Assembly: GCA_945860865.1 (NCBI GenBank)
Contig: CAMARW010000007.1
Coordinates: 1-64,000, forward strand
Length of the DNA: 64,000 nucleotides
From: Chitinophaga pinensis
Lineage (GTDB): Bacteria > Bacteroidota > Bacteroidia > UKL13-3
Direction of reading: 5' to 3'
The stretch's first letter is position 1. The number at the start of each line of letters is the position of its first letter. Shown here one piece after another: positions 20,837 through 30,252 of this stretch. Made by a program: the position numbers and the translations under genes. The notes under the pieces are model-generated. The model saw only the letters and a list, made by a program, of their open reading frames with translations. It was not told the origin of the DNA and did no database searches.

Positions 20837-21262
20837 ATGAAAATTATTTTCTTTTTATACTTATTGCTTGGACTTGGATTGGCCAACGAAGCTGGAGCGC
20901 AGATAAGCACAAGTCAGATACGAAGCGTAAGTAAACAAGTTAAACAAGCAAACTCGGCTGCAAAAAATGCTAGTTCAGGTTTAATGCTATCTCAATTGGA
21001 TGAGCAATTGCGGCAAAAATTTAGATTAGACGCAGTGAAATCTGAATTATCTGGTGAAACCCTCAGAGTAAAAGCGGCTAGTGCTGCATTTGCCAGATTG
21101 CCAGCTGCTTCGCAGAATGCACATGGGGCAAGAATTTTAGAGGGAGCAGTTACGATGTTGGGGGCTCAAAAAAGCACACCTGTAAAAACACTTGTAGTAG
21201 ATTTGGTGCAAGATATAACCGTAGGTAATGCAATTAAAAGTTTTTCAAGACAAGTGAAATAA
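20837..21262 (+). CDS. Small predicted periplasmic protein, unknown function
   Basis: 141 aa with signal peptide; 8 bp downstream of the DUF4139 gene. Confidence 0.6.
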   Translation: MKIIFFLYLLLGLGLANEAGAQISTSQIRSVSKQVKQANSAAKNASSGLMLSQLDEQLRQKFRLDAVKSELSGETLRVKAASAAFARLPAASQNAHGARILEGAVTMLGAQKSTPVKTLVVDLVQDITVGNAIKSFSRQVK

Positions 21263-21272
21263 TATAAGCAAC

Positions 21273-22763
21273 ATGGGATTAAAATCTTGGCTGGCAAAGC
21301 CTATTGCTAAATGGGTTACCAAAAAAGTGAATTCGGATGCACAAAAGGCTCTGATATGGCAGCAATATTGGATGGAAGCGCTTTTAAAAAAGGCATCTCA
21401 AACAAGCTTTGGAAAAGACCATAGATTTGAGGATGTAAAAAATTACGAGCAATTTAAAGCGGCAGTGCCTATTAGAGACTATGAGGCTTTGCGCCCATAT
21501 ATGGATAGGGTTGTGGCGGGTAAACCTAATATTTTATGGCCTGGGAAACCACTTTACTTTGCCAAAACATCGGGAACTACCAGCGGGGTTAAATATATTC
21601 CTATCAGTAAAGAGTCTATTTCTTACCACATTAACTCTGCTCGAAACGCCTTATTGGCTTACATTAACGAGACAGGGAATGCGCGTTTTGTTAACGGCAA
21701 ATTGATATTTTTATCTGGTAGTCCGGTTATGGAGAAAATAAACGGAATATTTACCGGTAGATTAAGTGGTATCGTAAACCACCATGTGCCAGGCTACTTG
21801 CGCAAAAATCAAATGCCCAGTTATGCAACCAATTGTATTGAAGACTGGGAGCAAAAGGTGGCCAAAATTACCGATGAAACTTTGCAAGAAGACATGACAT
21901 TAATAGGTGGCATTCCACCATGGGTTCAGATGTATTTTGATTTGGTTCAGGCCAAAACAGGTAAATTGGTAAAAGATGTTTTTCCAAACTTTAATTTGTT
22001 TGTTTATGGCGGTGTAAATTTTGAGCCATACCGACAAAAACTAGAGGCAAGCATTGGTAAAAAGGTTGATACAATAGAAACCTATCCAGCATCGGAAGGA
22101 TTTATTGCCTATCAGGATACCCAAACAGAACCAGGATTATTGTTGTTAACTAATAATGGTATTTTCTATGAGTTTATTGAAGCTGATACATTTTATAATG
22201 AGCAACCCGTTCGTGTTTCATTAGCTGGCGTAAAATTAAATACTAATTATGCCATTATACTGAATACCAATGCAGGTTTATATGGTTACAATATTGGTGA
22301 TACTGTGAAGTTTGTATCGTTGCATCCATTTAGAATTAAAGTTACCGGAAGGATTAAACACTTTATTTCGGCATTTGGGGAGCATGTAATTGGTGAAGAA
22401 GTTGAAGCGGCCATGTTGCAGGCAAGTTCAGAACTAGGGGGTAGGGTAACAGAATTTACGGTAGCTCCGCAGGTTAATCCGCCAGAGGGCGGTTTGCCTT
22501 ACCATGAATGGCTTATTTCTTTTGAGCAATTACCAGCAAATGTAAATGCTTTTGCTGCGGCCTTGGATTTATATATGCAACAAAAAAATATTTATTATAA
22601 GGATTTAATTAAAGGTAGCATTTTGCAAGGCTTGAAGATTAAAGTATTAGCTCCTGATGCATTTATACAGTATATGAAAATGCAAGGGAAGTTAGGTGGG
22701 CAAAACAAGGTGCCTCGCCTAAGCAATGATAGAAAAATTGCAGATGATTTATTGTTGCTTTAA
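21273..22763 (+). CDS. GH3 auxin-responsive-promoter family protein (adenylate-forming)
   Basis: AKTSGTTSGVKYIPIS, YPASEGFIAYQ, YNIGDTVKFVSLHPFRIKVTGRIKHFISAFGEHV. Confidence 0.9.
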   Translation: MGLKSWLAKPIAKWVTKKVNSDAQKALIWQQYWMEALLKKASQTSFGKDHRFEDVKNYEQFKAAVPIRDYEALRPYMDRVVAGKPNILWPGKPLYFAKTSGTTSGVKYIPISKESISYHINSARNALLAYINETGNARFVNGKLIFLSGSPVMEKINGIFTGRLSGIVNHHVPGYLRKNQMPSYATNCIEDWEQKVAKITDETLQEDMTLIGGIPPWVQMYFDLVQAKTGKLVKDVFPNFNLFVYGGVNFEPYRQKLEASIGKKVDTIETYPASEGFIAYQDTQTEPGLLLLTNNGIFYEFIEADTFYNEQPVRVSLAGVKLNTNYAIILNTNAGLYGYNIGDTVKFVSLHPFRIKVTGRIKHFISAFGEHVIGEEVEAAMLQASSELGGRVTEFTVAPQVNPPEGGLPYHEWLISFEQLPANVNAFAAALDLYMQQKNIYYKDLIKGSILQGLKIKVLAPDAFIQYMKMQGKLGGQNKVPRLSNDRKIADDLLLL

Positions 22764-22783
22764 TTTATAAAAGAGCAGATTTG

Positions 22784-23944
22784 ATGGAACAAGAAAAGAA
22801 GAAAATTGCCATTTTAGGCAGCACAGGAAGTATTGGAACGCAAGCATTAGAAATTATTGCTGAACAATCAGATTTTTTACAAGTGGAGGTTTTAACTGCC
22901 AATACCAATGCAGATTTATTGATTAAACAGGCTATTGCCTTCAGGCCCAACCATGTTGTAATTGCCGATGAAAGCAAATATTTGCAGGTTAAAGAGGTTT
23001 TGGATCCACTAGATATAAAGGTTTTTGCAGGCAATAAAGCTATTGAGGAGTTGATGGGAATTACTGAGGCTGATACTGTTTTAACAGCGATGGTTGGCTA
23101 CAGTGGGTTATTGCCAACAATTAAGGCCATAGAAAACAAAAAGCGTATTGCCTTAGCCAATAAAGAAACGCTGGTTGTTGCCGGAGAAATAATTACCCAG
23201 CTTTGCGGGCAACATCATGTAGATATAATTCCAGTAGATTCTGAACATTCTGCTATTTTTCAATGTTTGGTGGGCGAATCATTGGATACCCTTGATAAAA
23301 TTATTTTAACCGCTTCTGGTGGTCCGTTTAGAGGAAAGAAAAGCGCGGAATTGGCCCAGGTTACCAAAGCCCAGGCGCTTAAACATCCTAATTGGAGTAT
23401 GGGTGCAAAAATTACCATAGATTCTGCAACCCTCATGAATAAAGGTTTAGAGGTAATAGAGGCCAAATGGCTATTCGGTTTGAACCAAAAACAAATTGAG
23501 GTGGTGGTGCATCCTCAATCTATTATTCACAGTATGGTTGAATTTAATGATGGTAGTATTAAAGCTCAAATGGGTTTGCCAGATATGAAATTGCCTATTC
23601 ATTATGCATTTTTTTTCCCTCAGCGCACCACAAGTTCGTTTCCTAGAATGCGCTTTTCAGACATTAAACAATTAACCTTTGAAGAGCCAGACCCTATTAC
23701 GTTTAGAAACTTGGGATTGGCCTATGAGGCTATGGAAAAAGGTGGAAACATGGCATGTATTTTAAACGCTGCCAATGAAATTGCTGTTGATGCTTTTTTA
23801 CACGACAAAATAAAATTTTTGCAAATTGCAGAACTCAATGAAAAATGTATGAACCAAGTTAGTTTTATTCAAAAGCCTAGTATTCAGGATTACATTTTAA
23901 CAGACATGGAAACTAGAAGAATAGCTCAACAAATATTGGGTTAA
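22784..23944 (+). CDS. dxr: 1-deoxy-D-xylulose-5-phosphate reductoisomerase
   Basis: ILGSTGSIGTQALEI, LANKETLVVAGE, VDSEHSAIFQ, TASGGPFR, VVHPQSIIHSMVEF. Confidence 0.97.
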   Translation: MEQEKKKIAILGSTGSIGTQALEIIAEQSDFLQVEVLTANTNADLLIKQAIAFRPNHVVIADESKYLQVKEVLDPLDIKVFAGNKAIEELMGITEADTVLTAMVGYSGLLPTIKAIENKKRIALANKETLVVAGEIITQLCGQHHVDIIPVDSEHSAIFQCLVGESLDTLDKIILTASGGPFRGKKSAELAQVTKAQALKHPNWSMGAKITIDSATLMNKGLEVIEAKWLFGLNQKQIEVVVHPQSIIHSMVEFNDGSIKAQMGLPDMKLPIHYAFFFPQRTTSSFPRMRFSDIKQLTFEEPDPITFRNLGLAYEAMEKGGNMACILNAANEIAVDAFLHDKIKFLQIAELNEKCMNQVSFIQKPSIQDYILTDMETRRIAQQILG

Positions 23945-23985
23945 ATGGTTATTATTGCAAACTATTAAAGAGTAATTAAAAACAT

Positions 23986-25305
23986 ATGCAAACGCTTATT
24001 ATGACAGCCCAGCTTATTTTGGGAATATCTATACTGGTTATTTTACATGAATTTGGTCATTATTTAGCAGCCAGAGCATTTGGTATTAAAGTAGAAAAAT
24101 TCTATTTGTTTTTTGATGCTTGGGGTATAAAGCTTTTCTCATTTAAGGTTGGAGATACCGAGTGGGGTATTGGTTGGTTGCCTTTAGGTGGCTATGTTAA
24201 AATTGCTGGAATGATAGATGAAAGCATGGATAAAGAGGCCATGAAACAAGCGCCTCAGCCATGGGAGTTTAGAAGCAAGCCAGCTTGGCAACGATTAATA
24301 GTTATGATAGGCGGCGTTGTAGTAAACATTGTTACAGGTATCGTAATTTTTGCTATGATGAGCTATGCATATGGCGAAAAGTATATCAAAAACGAATCGG
24401 TAAAAAATGGAATTGTTCCTTCCGAACTTGCCAAAGAGTATGGCTTTGAGGTAGGAGATAAATTGATTTCTGTTAATGGTGCACCCATCGCCCGATTTGA
24501 GGATGCGTTAAAAATTGAACATATATTGAGCGAGGGAGTTAATTATAAAATAGAAAGAAATGGATCGCAAATCGAAATTGCCTTGCCTGCAGATTTTGTT
24601 AAAAAGTTTGGTGATGAAAAGAAAGACTTCTTTTTACCACGCATGCAGTTTTATGTAAATGAAATTACGCCGAGCTATAATGCTGACAAAGCAGGATTAA
24701 AGGTAGGAGATGTGATTACACAAATAAATGATAGCGCTTTTACATTTTTTGATGAGTTTCAAGGAATACTTAAAATACACACAGGGAAAGAAATTGTTTT
24801 TCATGTTTTAAGAGGAACAGAAAATTTGGAATTAACCGTTCAAGTGGATGAAGCAGGTAGGGTAGGTTTTAAACCTGATTCTAAAGATTTTGAATATGAG
24901 CTTGTAAATTATTCTTTTTTTGGCTCGTTCCCGGCAGGTTATAATAAAGCAGTAGAAACTATTGATGCCCAAATTAAAGGTTGGGCTAAAATATTTAAAG
25001 GAGATATTGCTGTAAATAAAGCTGTTCAGGGTCCTATTGGCATTGCAAAGTTTTATGGAGGAGAATGGATTTGGAGCAGGTTTTGGATGCTTACTGCACT
25101 TATTTCATTGGGTTTGGCTTTTATGAATATCTTACCAATACCCGCATTAGATGGCGGGCATGTTATCTTTCTTTTAGTAGAAATGGTAATTGGTAGACCA
25201 TTAAGTGAGAAGTTTTTAGAAACAGTTCAATATATTGGAATGATATTGCTATTATCTCTGATGGTGCTCATTTTTGGCAACGATATCTGGGGATTGTTGA
25301 AATAA
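23986..25305 (+). CDS. rseP: RIP metalloprotease RseP (site-2 protease)
   Basis: HEFGHYLAARAFGIKVEKF, PDZ regions, NILPIPALDGGHV. Confidence 0.94.
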   Translation: MQTLIMTAQLILGISILVILHEFGHYLAARAFGIKVEKFYLFFDAWGIKLFSFKVGDTEWGIGWLPLGGYVKIAGMIDESMDKEAMKQAPQPWEFRSKPAWQRLIVMIGGVVVNIVTGIVIFAMMSYAYGEKYIKNESVKNGIVPSELAKEYGFEVGDKLISVNGAPIARFEDALKIEHILSEGVNYKIERNGSQIEIALPADFVKKFGDEKKDFFLPRMQFYVNEITPSYNADKAGLKVGDVITQINDSAFTFFDEFQGILKIHTGKEIVFHVLRGTENLELTVQVDEAGRVGFKPDSKDFEYELVNYSFFGSFPAGYNKAVETIDAQIKGWAKIFKGDIAVNKAVQGPIGIAKFYGGEWIWSRFWMLTALISLGLAFMNILPIPALDGGHVIFLLVEMVIGRPLSEKFLETVQYIGMILLLSLMVLIFGNDIWGLLK

Positions 25306-25365
25306 GGAAAATATATTCCTTTCATTTGGTTGCCTTGAAGCTTAAATTTGTTGAAATTTAAATTG

Positions 25366-26709
25366 ATGCAACCTATATCCTTAACAGCAATATCTCCCAT
25401 CGATGGCCGTTACCAAAAGCAAACGGAATCATTGTCTAATTACTTTAGTGAGTATGCCTTAATACGCTACCGAGTTTGGGTAGAAATACAATACTTTATT
25501 GCCCTGACCGAGCTTCCGCTGCCACAATTAGCAGGACTTGTTTCTGAAACGCAAAAGTCTTCATTAAAAGCTATTTATGAGAACTTTACTTTGGATCAAG
25601 CCGCCCAAATTAAAGTCATTGAAAGCACCACCAACCACGATGTTAAAGCGGTTGAGTACTTTTTGAAAGAACAAATGGAGCTTTTGGGATTAGGGCCAGT
25701 GTCTGAGTTTATTCATTTTGGTTTAACCTCTCAAGATATCAATAATACGGCCATTCCAATGAGTTTAAAGCACGCCGTTGAGCAAGAGATTTTGCCCAGT
25801 TTAATGCGTGTTTTGCAAATTATGGAATCTCAGGTGCAAGCTTGGGAAGCTATTCCTATGTTGGCTAGAACCCATGGACAGCCAGCCTCTCCAACCCGTT
25901 TAGGAAAGGAGTGGAATGTTTTTGTACAGCGTATCCATGTGCAATTGGCTCAAGTTGCCGCTATAAGCTTTCCGGCAAAATTTGGAGGTGCAACCGGTAA
26001 TTTTAATGCCCATGTAGTTGCCTATCCTCAAATTGATTGGCTCTTATTTGCCAATACCTTTTGCAGAGATTTAGGTTTGAACCGATCGCATCCAACTACC
26101 CAAATTGAGCATTATGATAATTTAGCCGCATTGTTTGACGCTTTTAAAAGAATCAATACCATTTTACTGGATTTTTCAAAGGATGTTTGGCAATACGTAG
26201 CTATGGATTATTTTAAACAAAAACTGAAGGAAGGAGAAGTTGGGTCTAGCGCTATGCCGCATAAAGTAAATCCTATTGATTTTGAAAATGCTGAAGGAAA
26301 TTTAGGCATTGCCAACGCTTTATTAGAACATTTATCTGCTAAGCTCCCTGTTTCTAGGTTACAAAGAGATTTAACAGATAGTACTGTTTTGCGCAATATT
26401 GGTGTGCCATTTGGACATATGCTCATAGCATTTAAATCACTCGAAAAAGGTCTGAACAAGCTGTTATTAAATGAAGAAAAACTGAACTTAGATTTGGAAA
26501 ATAACTGGGCTGTTGTGGCAGAGGCTATACAAACTATTTTGCGTAGAGAAGGGTATGAGAAGCCTTATGAAGCTTTAAAATATTTAACCAGAAAAAATGA
26601 AGCTATTACTAAAATGGCCATTCATTCTTTTATTGAAACTTTGGAAGTAAGCGATGAGGTAAAGTTGGAGTTGCGCTTAATAACACCTCAAAATTACACT
26701 GGATTATGA
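25366..26709 (+). CDS. purB: Adenylosuccinate lyase
   Basis: SPIDGRY, TTNHDVKAVEYFLK, TSQDINNTA, GSSAMPHKVNPIDFENAEGN. Confidence 0.96.
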   Translation: MQPISLTAISPIDGRYQKQTESLSNYFSEYALIRYRVWVEIQYFIALTELPLPQLAGLVSETQKSSLKAIYENFTLDQAAQIKVIESTTNHDVKAVEYFLKEQMELLGLGPVSEFIHFGLTSQDINNTAIPMSLKHAVEQEILPSLMRVLQIMESQVQAWEAIPMLARTHGQPASPTRLGKEWNVFVQRIHVQLAQVAAISFPAKFGGATGNFNAHVVAYPQIDWLLFANTFCRDLGLNRSHPTTQIEHYDNLAALFDAFKRINTILLDFSKDVWQYVAMDYFKQKLKEGEVGSSAMPHKVNPIDFENAEGNLGIANALLEHLSAKLPVSRLQRDLTDSTVLRNIGVPFGHMLIAFKSLEKGLNKLLLNEEKLNLDLENNWAVVAEAIQTILRREGYEKPYEALKYLTRKNEAITKMAIHSFIETLEVSDEVKLELRLITPQNYTGL

Positions 26710-27263
26710 AGAGTAATGCATTGGTGGTCATAGTTTTAACAATGTTGGCCTTGTCTTGTGAAGAACCTACACCCATTCCACATGTATTAATTGAAGATTT
26801 GGACTCAACCTACGCCCCAGTTAAAGCGAAATCTACAGATGATTACGAGGGTATAATTCCTGGTATAGATGCCAAGGTAATAGACTATACCATGCCTAAT
26901 CCATATCAGCATGTGGAACAACTTTTTAGAGACAGCACCGTTTCGCCAAGTTGGGATGAAGCGGAATTCCCCAATGCAAAAGTATTTATAGTCTTCTTTA
27001 AAAATTTTCAATGGGAGGTTGCAGATAGAAACAAAGAAAAAATTGCTTCTTACATCGATTTTCCAATTAGGATTGCTAAAGATAAGAATTCTTTTTTACG
27101 CGATTTTGATTCCATTTTCTCTCCTGAGTTTGTATTAGAAATAGCCGACCAAGATCCTTCAGAAATATATAGAGATAAAAAAGGCGCCATGATTGGACAT
27201 GATGGTCAGGTTTGGTTCAAAATGAAAAAAGGACGTTACAGAATCATTGAAATTAATATTTAG
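26706..27263 (+). CDS. Predicted lipoprotein, unknown function
   Basis: Lipobox LALSC; ATGA overlap with purB. Confidence 0.65.
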   Translation: MKSNALVVIVLTMLALSCEEPTPIPHVLIEDLDSTYAPVKAKSTDDYEGIIPGIDAKVIDYTMPNPYQHVEQLFRDSTVSPSWDEAEFPNAKVFIVFFKNFQWEVADRNKEKIASYIDFPIRIAKDKNSFLRDFDSIFSPEFVLEIADQDPSEIYRDKKGAMIGHDGQVWFKMKKGRYRIIEINI

Positions 27264-27266
27264 AGA

Positions 27267-27731
27267 ATGGAAGGTTTTATTTCTTTTTCGAATATAGCTG
27301 AGCTCCGAAGCTTGTTAGGTCCACTTAGTGCAGATACTCCTGCGGTTTGGGGTAAAATGAGTGCACAACACATGTTAGAGCATTTGATGTTACCACTGCA
27401 AATTGCCATGGGCAAATTTGAGGTGGAACAGGTAATCTCCCCAGAAAAAGTTGAAAAAGTAAAACGATTAATGTTGTTGGGTGAGGCTCCTTTAAGAAGA
27501 GATTTTGTTGCCCCTTTTTTAGGCGATGATTTGCAACAGCTTCAGTATGCAAATATTAAATTAGCAAAAGAGGCCTTGTTGCAGGAAGTTGAAAGCTTTA
27601 TTAAATACGCAGAAGCTCGTCCCCAATTATTGCATACACATCCTATTTTTGGGTTGCTAAACAAAACAGAGTGGTTTCTATTTCAAAACAAACATTTTAC
27701 TCACCATTTTACCCAATTTGGTTTATTGTAA
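27267..27731 (+). CDS. DUF1569/DinB-like domain protein
   Basis: MSAQHMLEHL near N-terminus and HFTHHFTQFGL at C-terminus. Confidence 0.6.
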   Translation: MEGFISFSNIAELRSLLGPLSADTPAVWGKMSAQHMLEHLMLPLQIAMGKFEVEQVISPEKVEKVKRLMLLGEAPLRRDFVAPFLGDDLQQLQYANIKLAKEALLQEVESFIKYAEARPQLLHTHPIFGLLNKTEWFLFQNKHFTHHFTQFGLL

Positions 27732-27856
27732 AAGGAGTGGCTTGAACCTATGGCAAAATGCATAGTTTGTTTAGCTGCAACGGATTAAAAATACAGGCAC
27801 TTGCATAGAATGTAAGAAGTATTTGTTTTTCAGAAAATAAAACCGATATTTGCCAC

Positions 27857-27876
27857 CCCGGAAAAGGAGAACCGGG
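27857..27876 (+). promoter_or_regulatory. Candidate leader hairpin upstream of rpsP
   Basis: CCCGG-AAAAGGAGAA-CCGGG, ending 19 nt before the rpsP ATG. Confidence 0.35.
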
Positions 27877-27895
27877 ATTTTAAAACAAATATTAT

Positions 27896-28501
27896 ATGTC
27901 AGTAAAAATTAGATTACAACGTCATGGACGTTCAAAATCACCTTTTTACCACGTAGTGGTGGCGGATTCGCGTGCTCCGAGAGATGGTAAGTTTATCGAG
28001 AAAATTGGTTCTTATCTTCCTCAAACGCAGCCTGCAACTATCGAGCTCGATCTAGATCGTGCTACGTACTGGTTAGAAAATGGTGCTCAACCAACCGACA
28101 CTTGTCGTGCAATCCTTTCATACAAAGGTGCATTAATGAAGAGTCACTTAGCCGTTGGTGTTAGAAAAGGTGCTTTAACACAAGAACAAGCAGATGCTAA
28201 ATTTGCTGCTTGGGTAAGTGAAAAAGAAAACAAAGTTAAAACACATGTGGATCGTGTTAAGATGACTGCTGCACAAGTTGCTACAGCTAGATTAGCCGAA
28301 GAAGCTAAAGTTAACCAAGCGCGTATTGAAAAAATAGCTGCTAAAGCTGCTGCTGCTGAATTGGCTGCTAACCCTCCTGTAGAGGAAGAAGTTGTAGCTA
28401 CAGAAGAAGAAGTTGTAGCTGCAGAAGAAGCGTCTTCAGATGAAGTTGCTACAGAAGAAGCACCAGCTGCTGAAGAGGCAACTGAAACACCTGCTGAATA
28501 A
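27896..28501 (+). CDS. rpsP: 30S ribosomal protein S16 with long acidic/Ala-rich C-terminal extension
   Basis: [38 protein letters not shown]. Confidence 0.97.
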   Translation: MSVKIRLQRHGRSKSPFYHVVVADSRAPRDGKFIEKIGSYLPQTQPATIELDLDRATYWLENGAQPTDTCRAILSYKGALMKSHLAVGVRKGALTQEQADAKFAAWVSEKENKVKTHVDRVKMTAAQVATARLAEEAKVNQARIEKIAAKAAAAELAANPPVEEEVVATEEEVVAAEEASSDEVATEEAPAAEEATETPAE

Positions 28502-28510
28502 TTTATTGCT

Positions 28511-29023
28511 TTGAAAACTATCCAAAGAAAAGACTTCCAAGAGGTTGGCTCTGCGGTAAAAGTTCATGGCACTAAAGGGGAACTTAAGTTTATGCTTACG
28601 CAAGCCTTTAGTATAAAAGACTGGGCTTTTCTCGAATTTCGAGGAAAGCCCGTTCCTTTTTATATAGAACATACAAAAGCCGAATTTGCCGACGAAATAG
28701 TTTTAAAATTACGTGGTATTGATTCTATAGAACAAGCTTCTGCCCTTTTGGGTAGGCCTTTAATGTTTCCGGCTAAATTGGTTAAAAAAGCTAAAAACAC
28801 CAACGATTGGAACTTAGAAGGATATACTTTTATTGATGAACATTTGGGCGTAATTGGAGTGGTTCATGGTATTATTGATAATACCTACCAATCTCTAGCC
28901 TTGCTCCACTTTCAAGACCGTGAGGTCATGATTCCACTGGTGGATGAAATTATTTTGGGTATTAATGATAAAAAAAAGGAAGTGATTGTAGCGCTTCCAG
29001 AGGGGTTATTAGACCTCAACTAA
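28511..29023 (+). CDS. rimM: Ribosome maturation factor RimM
   Basis: VHGTKGELKF, PRC-barrel-like C-terminus, adjacent to rpsP; TTG start. Confidence 0.9.
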   Translation: MKTIQRKDFQEVGSAVKVHGTKGELKFMLTQAFSIKDWAFLEFRGKPVPFYIEHTKAEFADEIVLKLRGIDSIEQASALLGRPLMFPAKLVKKAKNTNDWNLEGYTFIDEHLGVIGVVHGIIDNTYQSLALLHFQDREVMIPLVDEIILGINDKKKEVIVALPEGLLDLN

Positions 29024-30252
29024 TTTTGAGGGAAACGCAATTGCTTTAAACTTTTGCCAAACTTTTGGGTAAAACCAACTACTCCTAATGTTATACAAGC
29101 TCCAAAAATAACCGAGTTGGCGGTGCCCAAGTATTTAGCGGCCAAGCCACTTTCAAAAGCACCAATTTCATTGGATGAGCCAATGAAAATAGTATTTACA
29201 GCCGACACTCTTCCTCGCATATGATCTGGGGTATGCAGTTGTAAAATATTAGACCTAACAACCACACTGATACTATCAAACGCTCCACTTAGGAATAACA
29301 CAAACAAGGATAAATAGAAGTTTTGTGATAGGCCAAATAATAGCATACACAGGCCAAATGCGCCTACCGCTTTTATGAGCACAACGCCTGCTTTATCTAT
29401 GTTTTTTCGTAAAGATAAAATTGTCATCATTATAACGGCACCCGCAGAAGGTGCTGCCCTAAGTAATCCTAAACCCTCTGGTCCAGTATGTAAAATTTCT
29501 GTGGCAAAAATTGGCAGCAGGGCAGTTGCTCCACCAAAAAGCACAGAGAATAAATCGAGCGAAAGTGCAGTTAAAATAATTTTATTGTGGTAAACAAATG
29601 ATAAACCTTCGCGCAACCTGGCAATAATTTTCTCTGTTGGTTTGGGTTTTGGTTCGAACCGAATTTGTATTTTAAATAAACAAAAGAAGGCTAAAAAGGA
29701 AAGGATAAGTATGAGCCAAAAGCTATTGTTTAAGCCAAGAAATGCATATGAAAAACCGCCTACAGCGGGTCCAATAACTGCCGCAAATTGCCAGATAGTG
29801 CTGTTTAAGGTGCCGCTGTAAGTAAGCAACTCTTTGGGTACAATTTGAGAAAGCGTTGCAAATGAAGAGGGCGAATAAAAGCCGCGTGCAAACCCACTTA
29901 AACAAATAAAAATATAAACCCATTGCAGGTTTGTGGTATGCGTTCCTGAATGGTGTAATGCGTAGAATATTCCAAATGAACTTAAAATAATTACCAATAA
30001 ACTAATCAATAAAATGGTTTTTCTGTTGTAAATATCAGCTATATGTCCTGCATATAAAGCAATTGAAATAGCTGGAATAGCCTCGGCAAGGCCTACTAAT
30101 CCGAGCGAGAGTGCGCTTCCACTAATTTTGTAAACCTCCCAGCCAATTATAACTGCCTGCATTTGCAGCGCCAGAGTTAGGAATAATCTTGTAGCTAGAA
30201 AATAGCGGAAACTTGGCATTGATAGCGCCGCAAGTGCAGGAGATTTGGGCAT
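29020..30252 (-). CDS. MFS transporter (enterobactin exporter EntS-like family)
   Basis: About 12 TM segments, GHIADIYNRKTILL, HMRGRVSAVNTIFIG. Confidence 0.85.
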   Translation of the reverse strand: MPKSPALAALSMPSFRYFLATRLFLTLALQMQAVIIGWEVYKISGSALSLGLVGLAEAIPAISIALYAGHIADIYNRKTILLISLLVIILSSFGIFYALHHSGTHTTNLQWVYIFICLSGFARGFYSPSSFATLSQIVPKELLTYSGTLNSTIWQFAAVIGPAVGGFSYAFLGLNNSFWLILILSFLAFFCLFKIQIRFEPKPKPTEKIIARLREGLSFVYHNKIILTALSLDLFSVLFGGATALLPIFATEILHTGPEGLGLLRAAPSAGAVIMMTILSLRKNIDKAGVVLIKAVGAFGLCMLLFGLSQNFYLSLFVLFLSGAFDSISVVVRSNILQLHTPDHMRGRVSAVNTIFIGSSNEIGAFESGLAAKYLGTANSVIFGACITLGVVGFTQKFGKSLKQLRFPQN

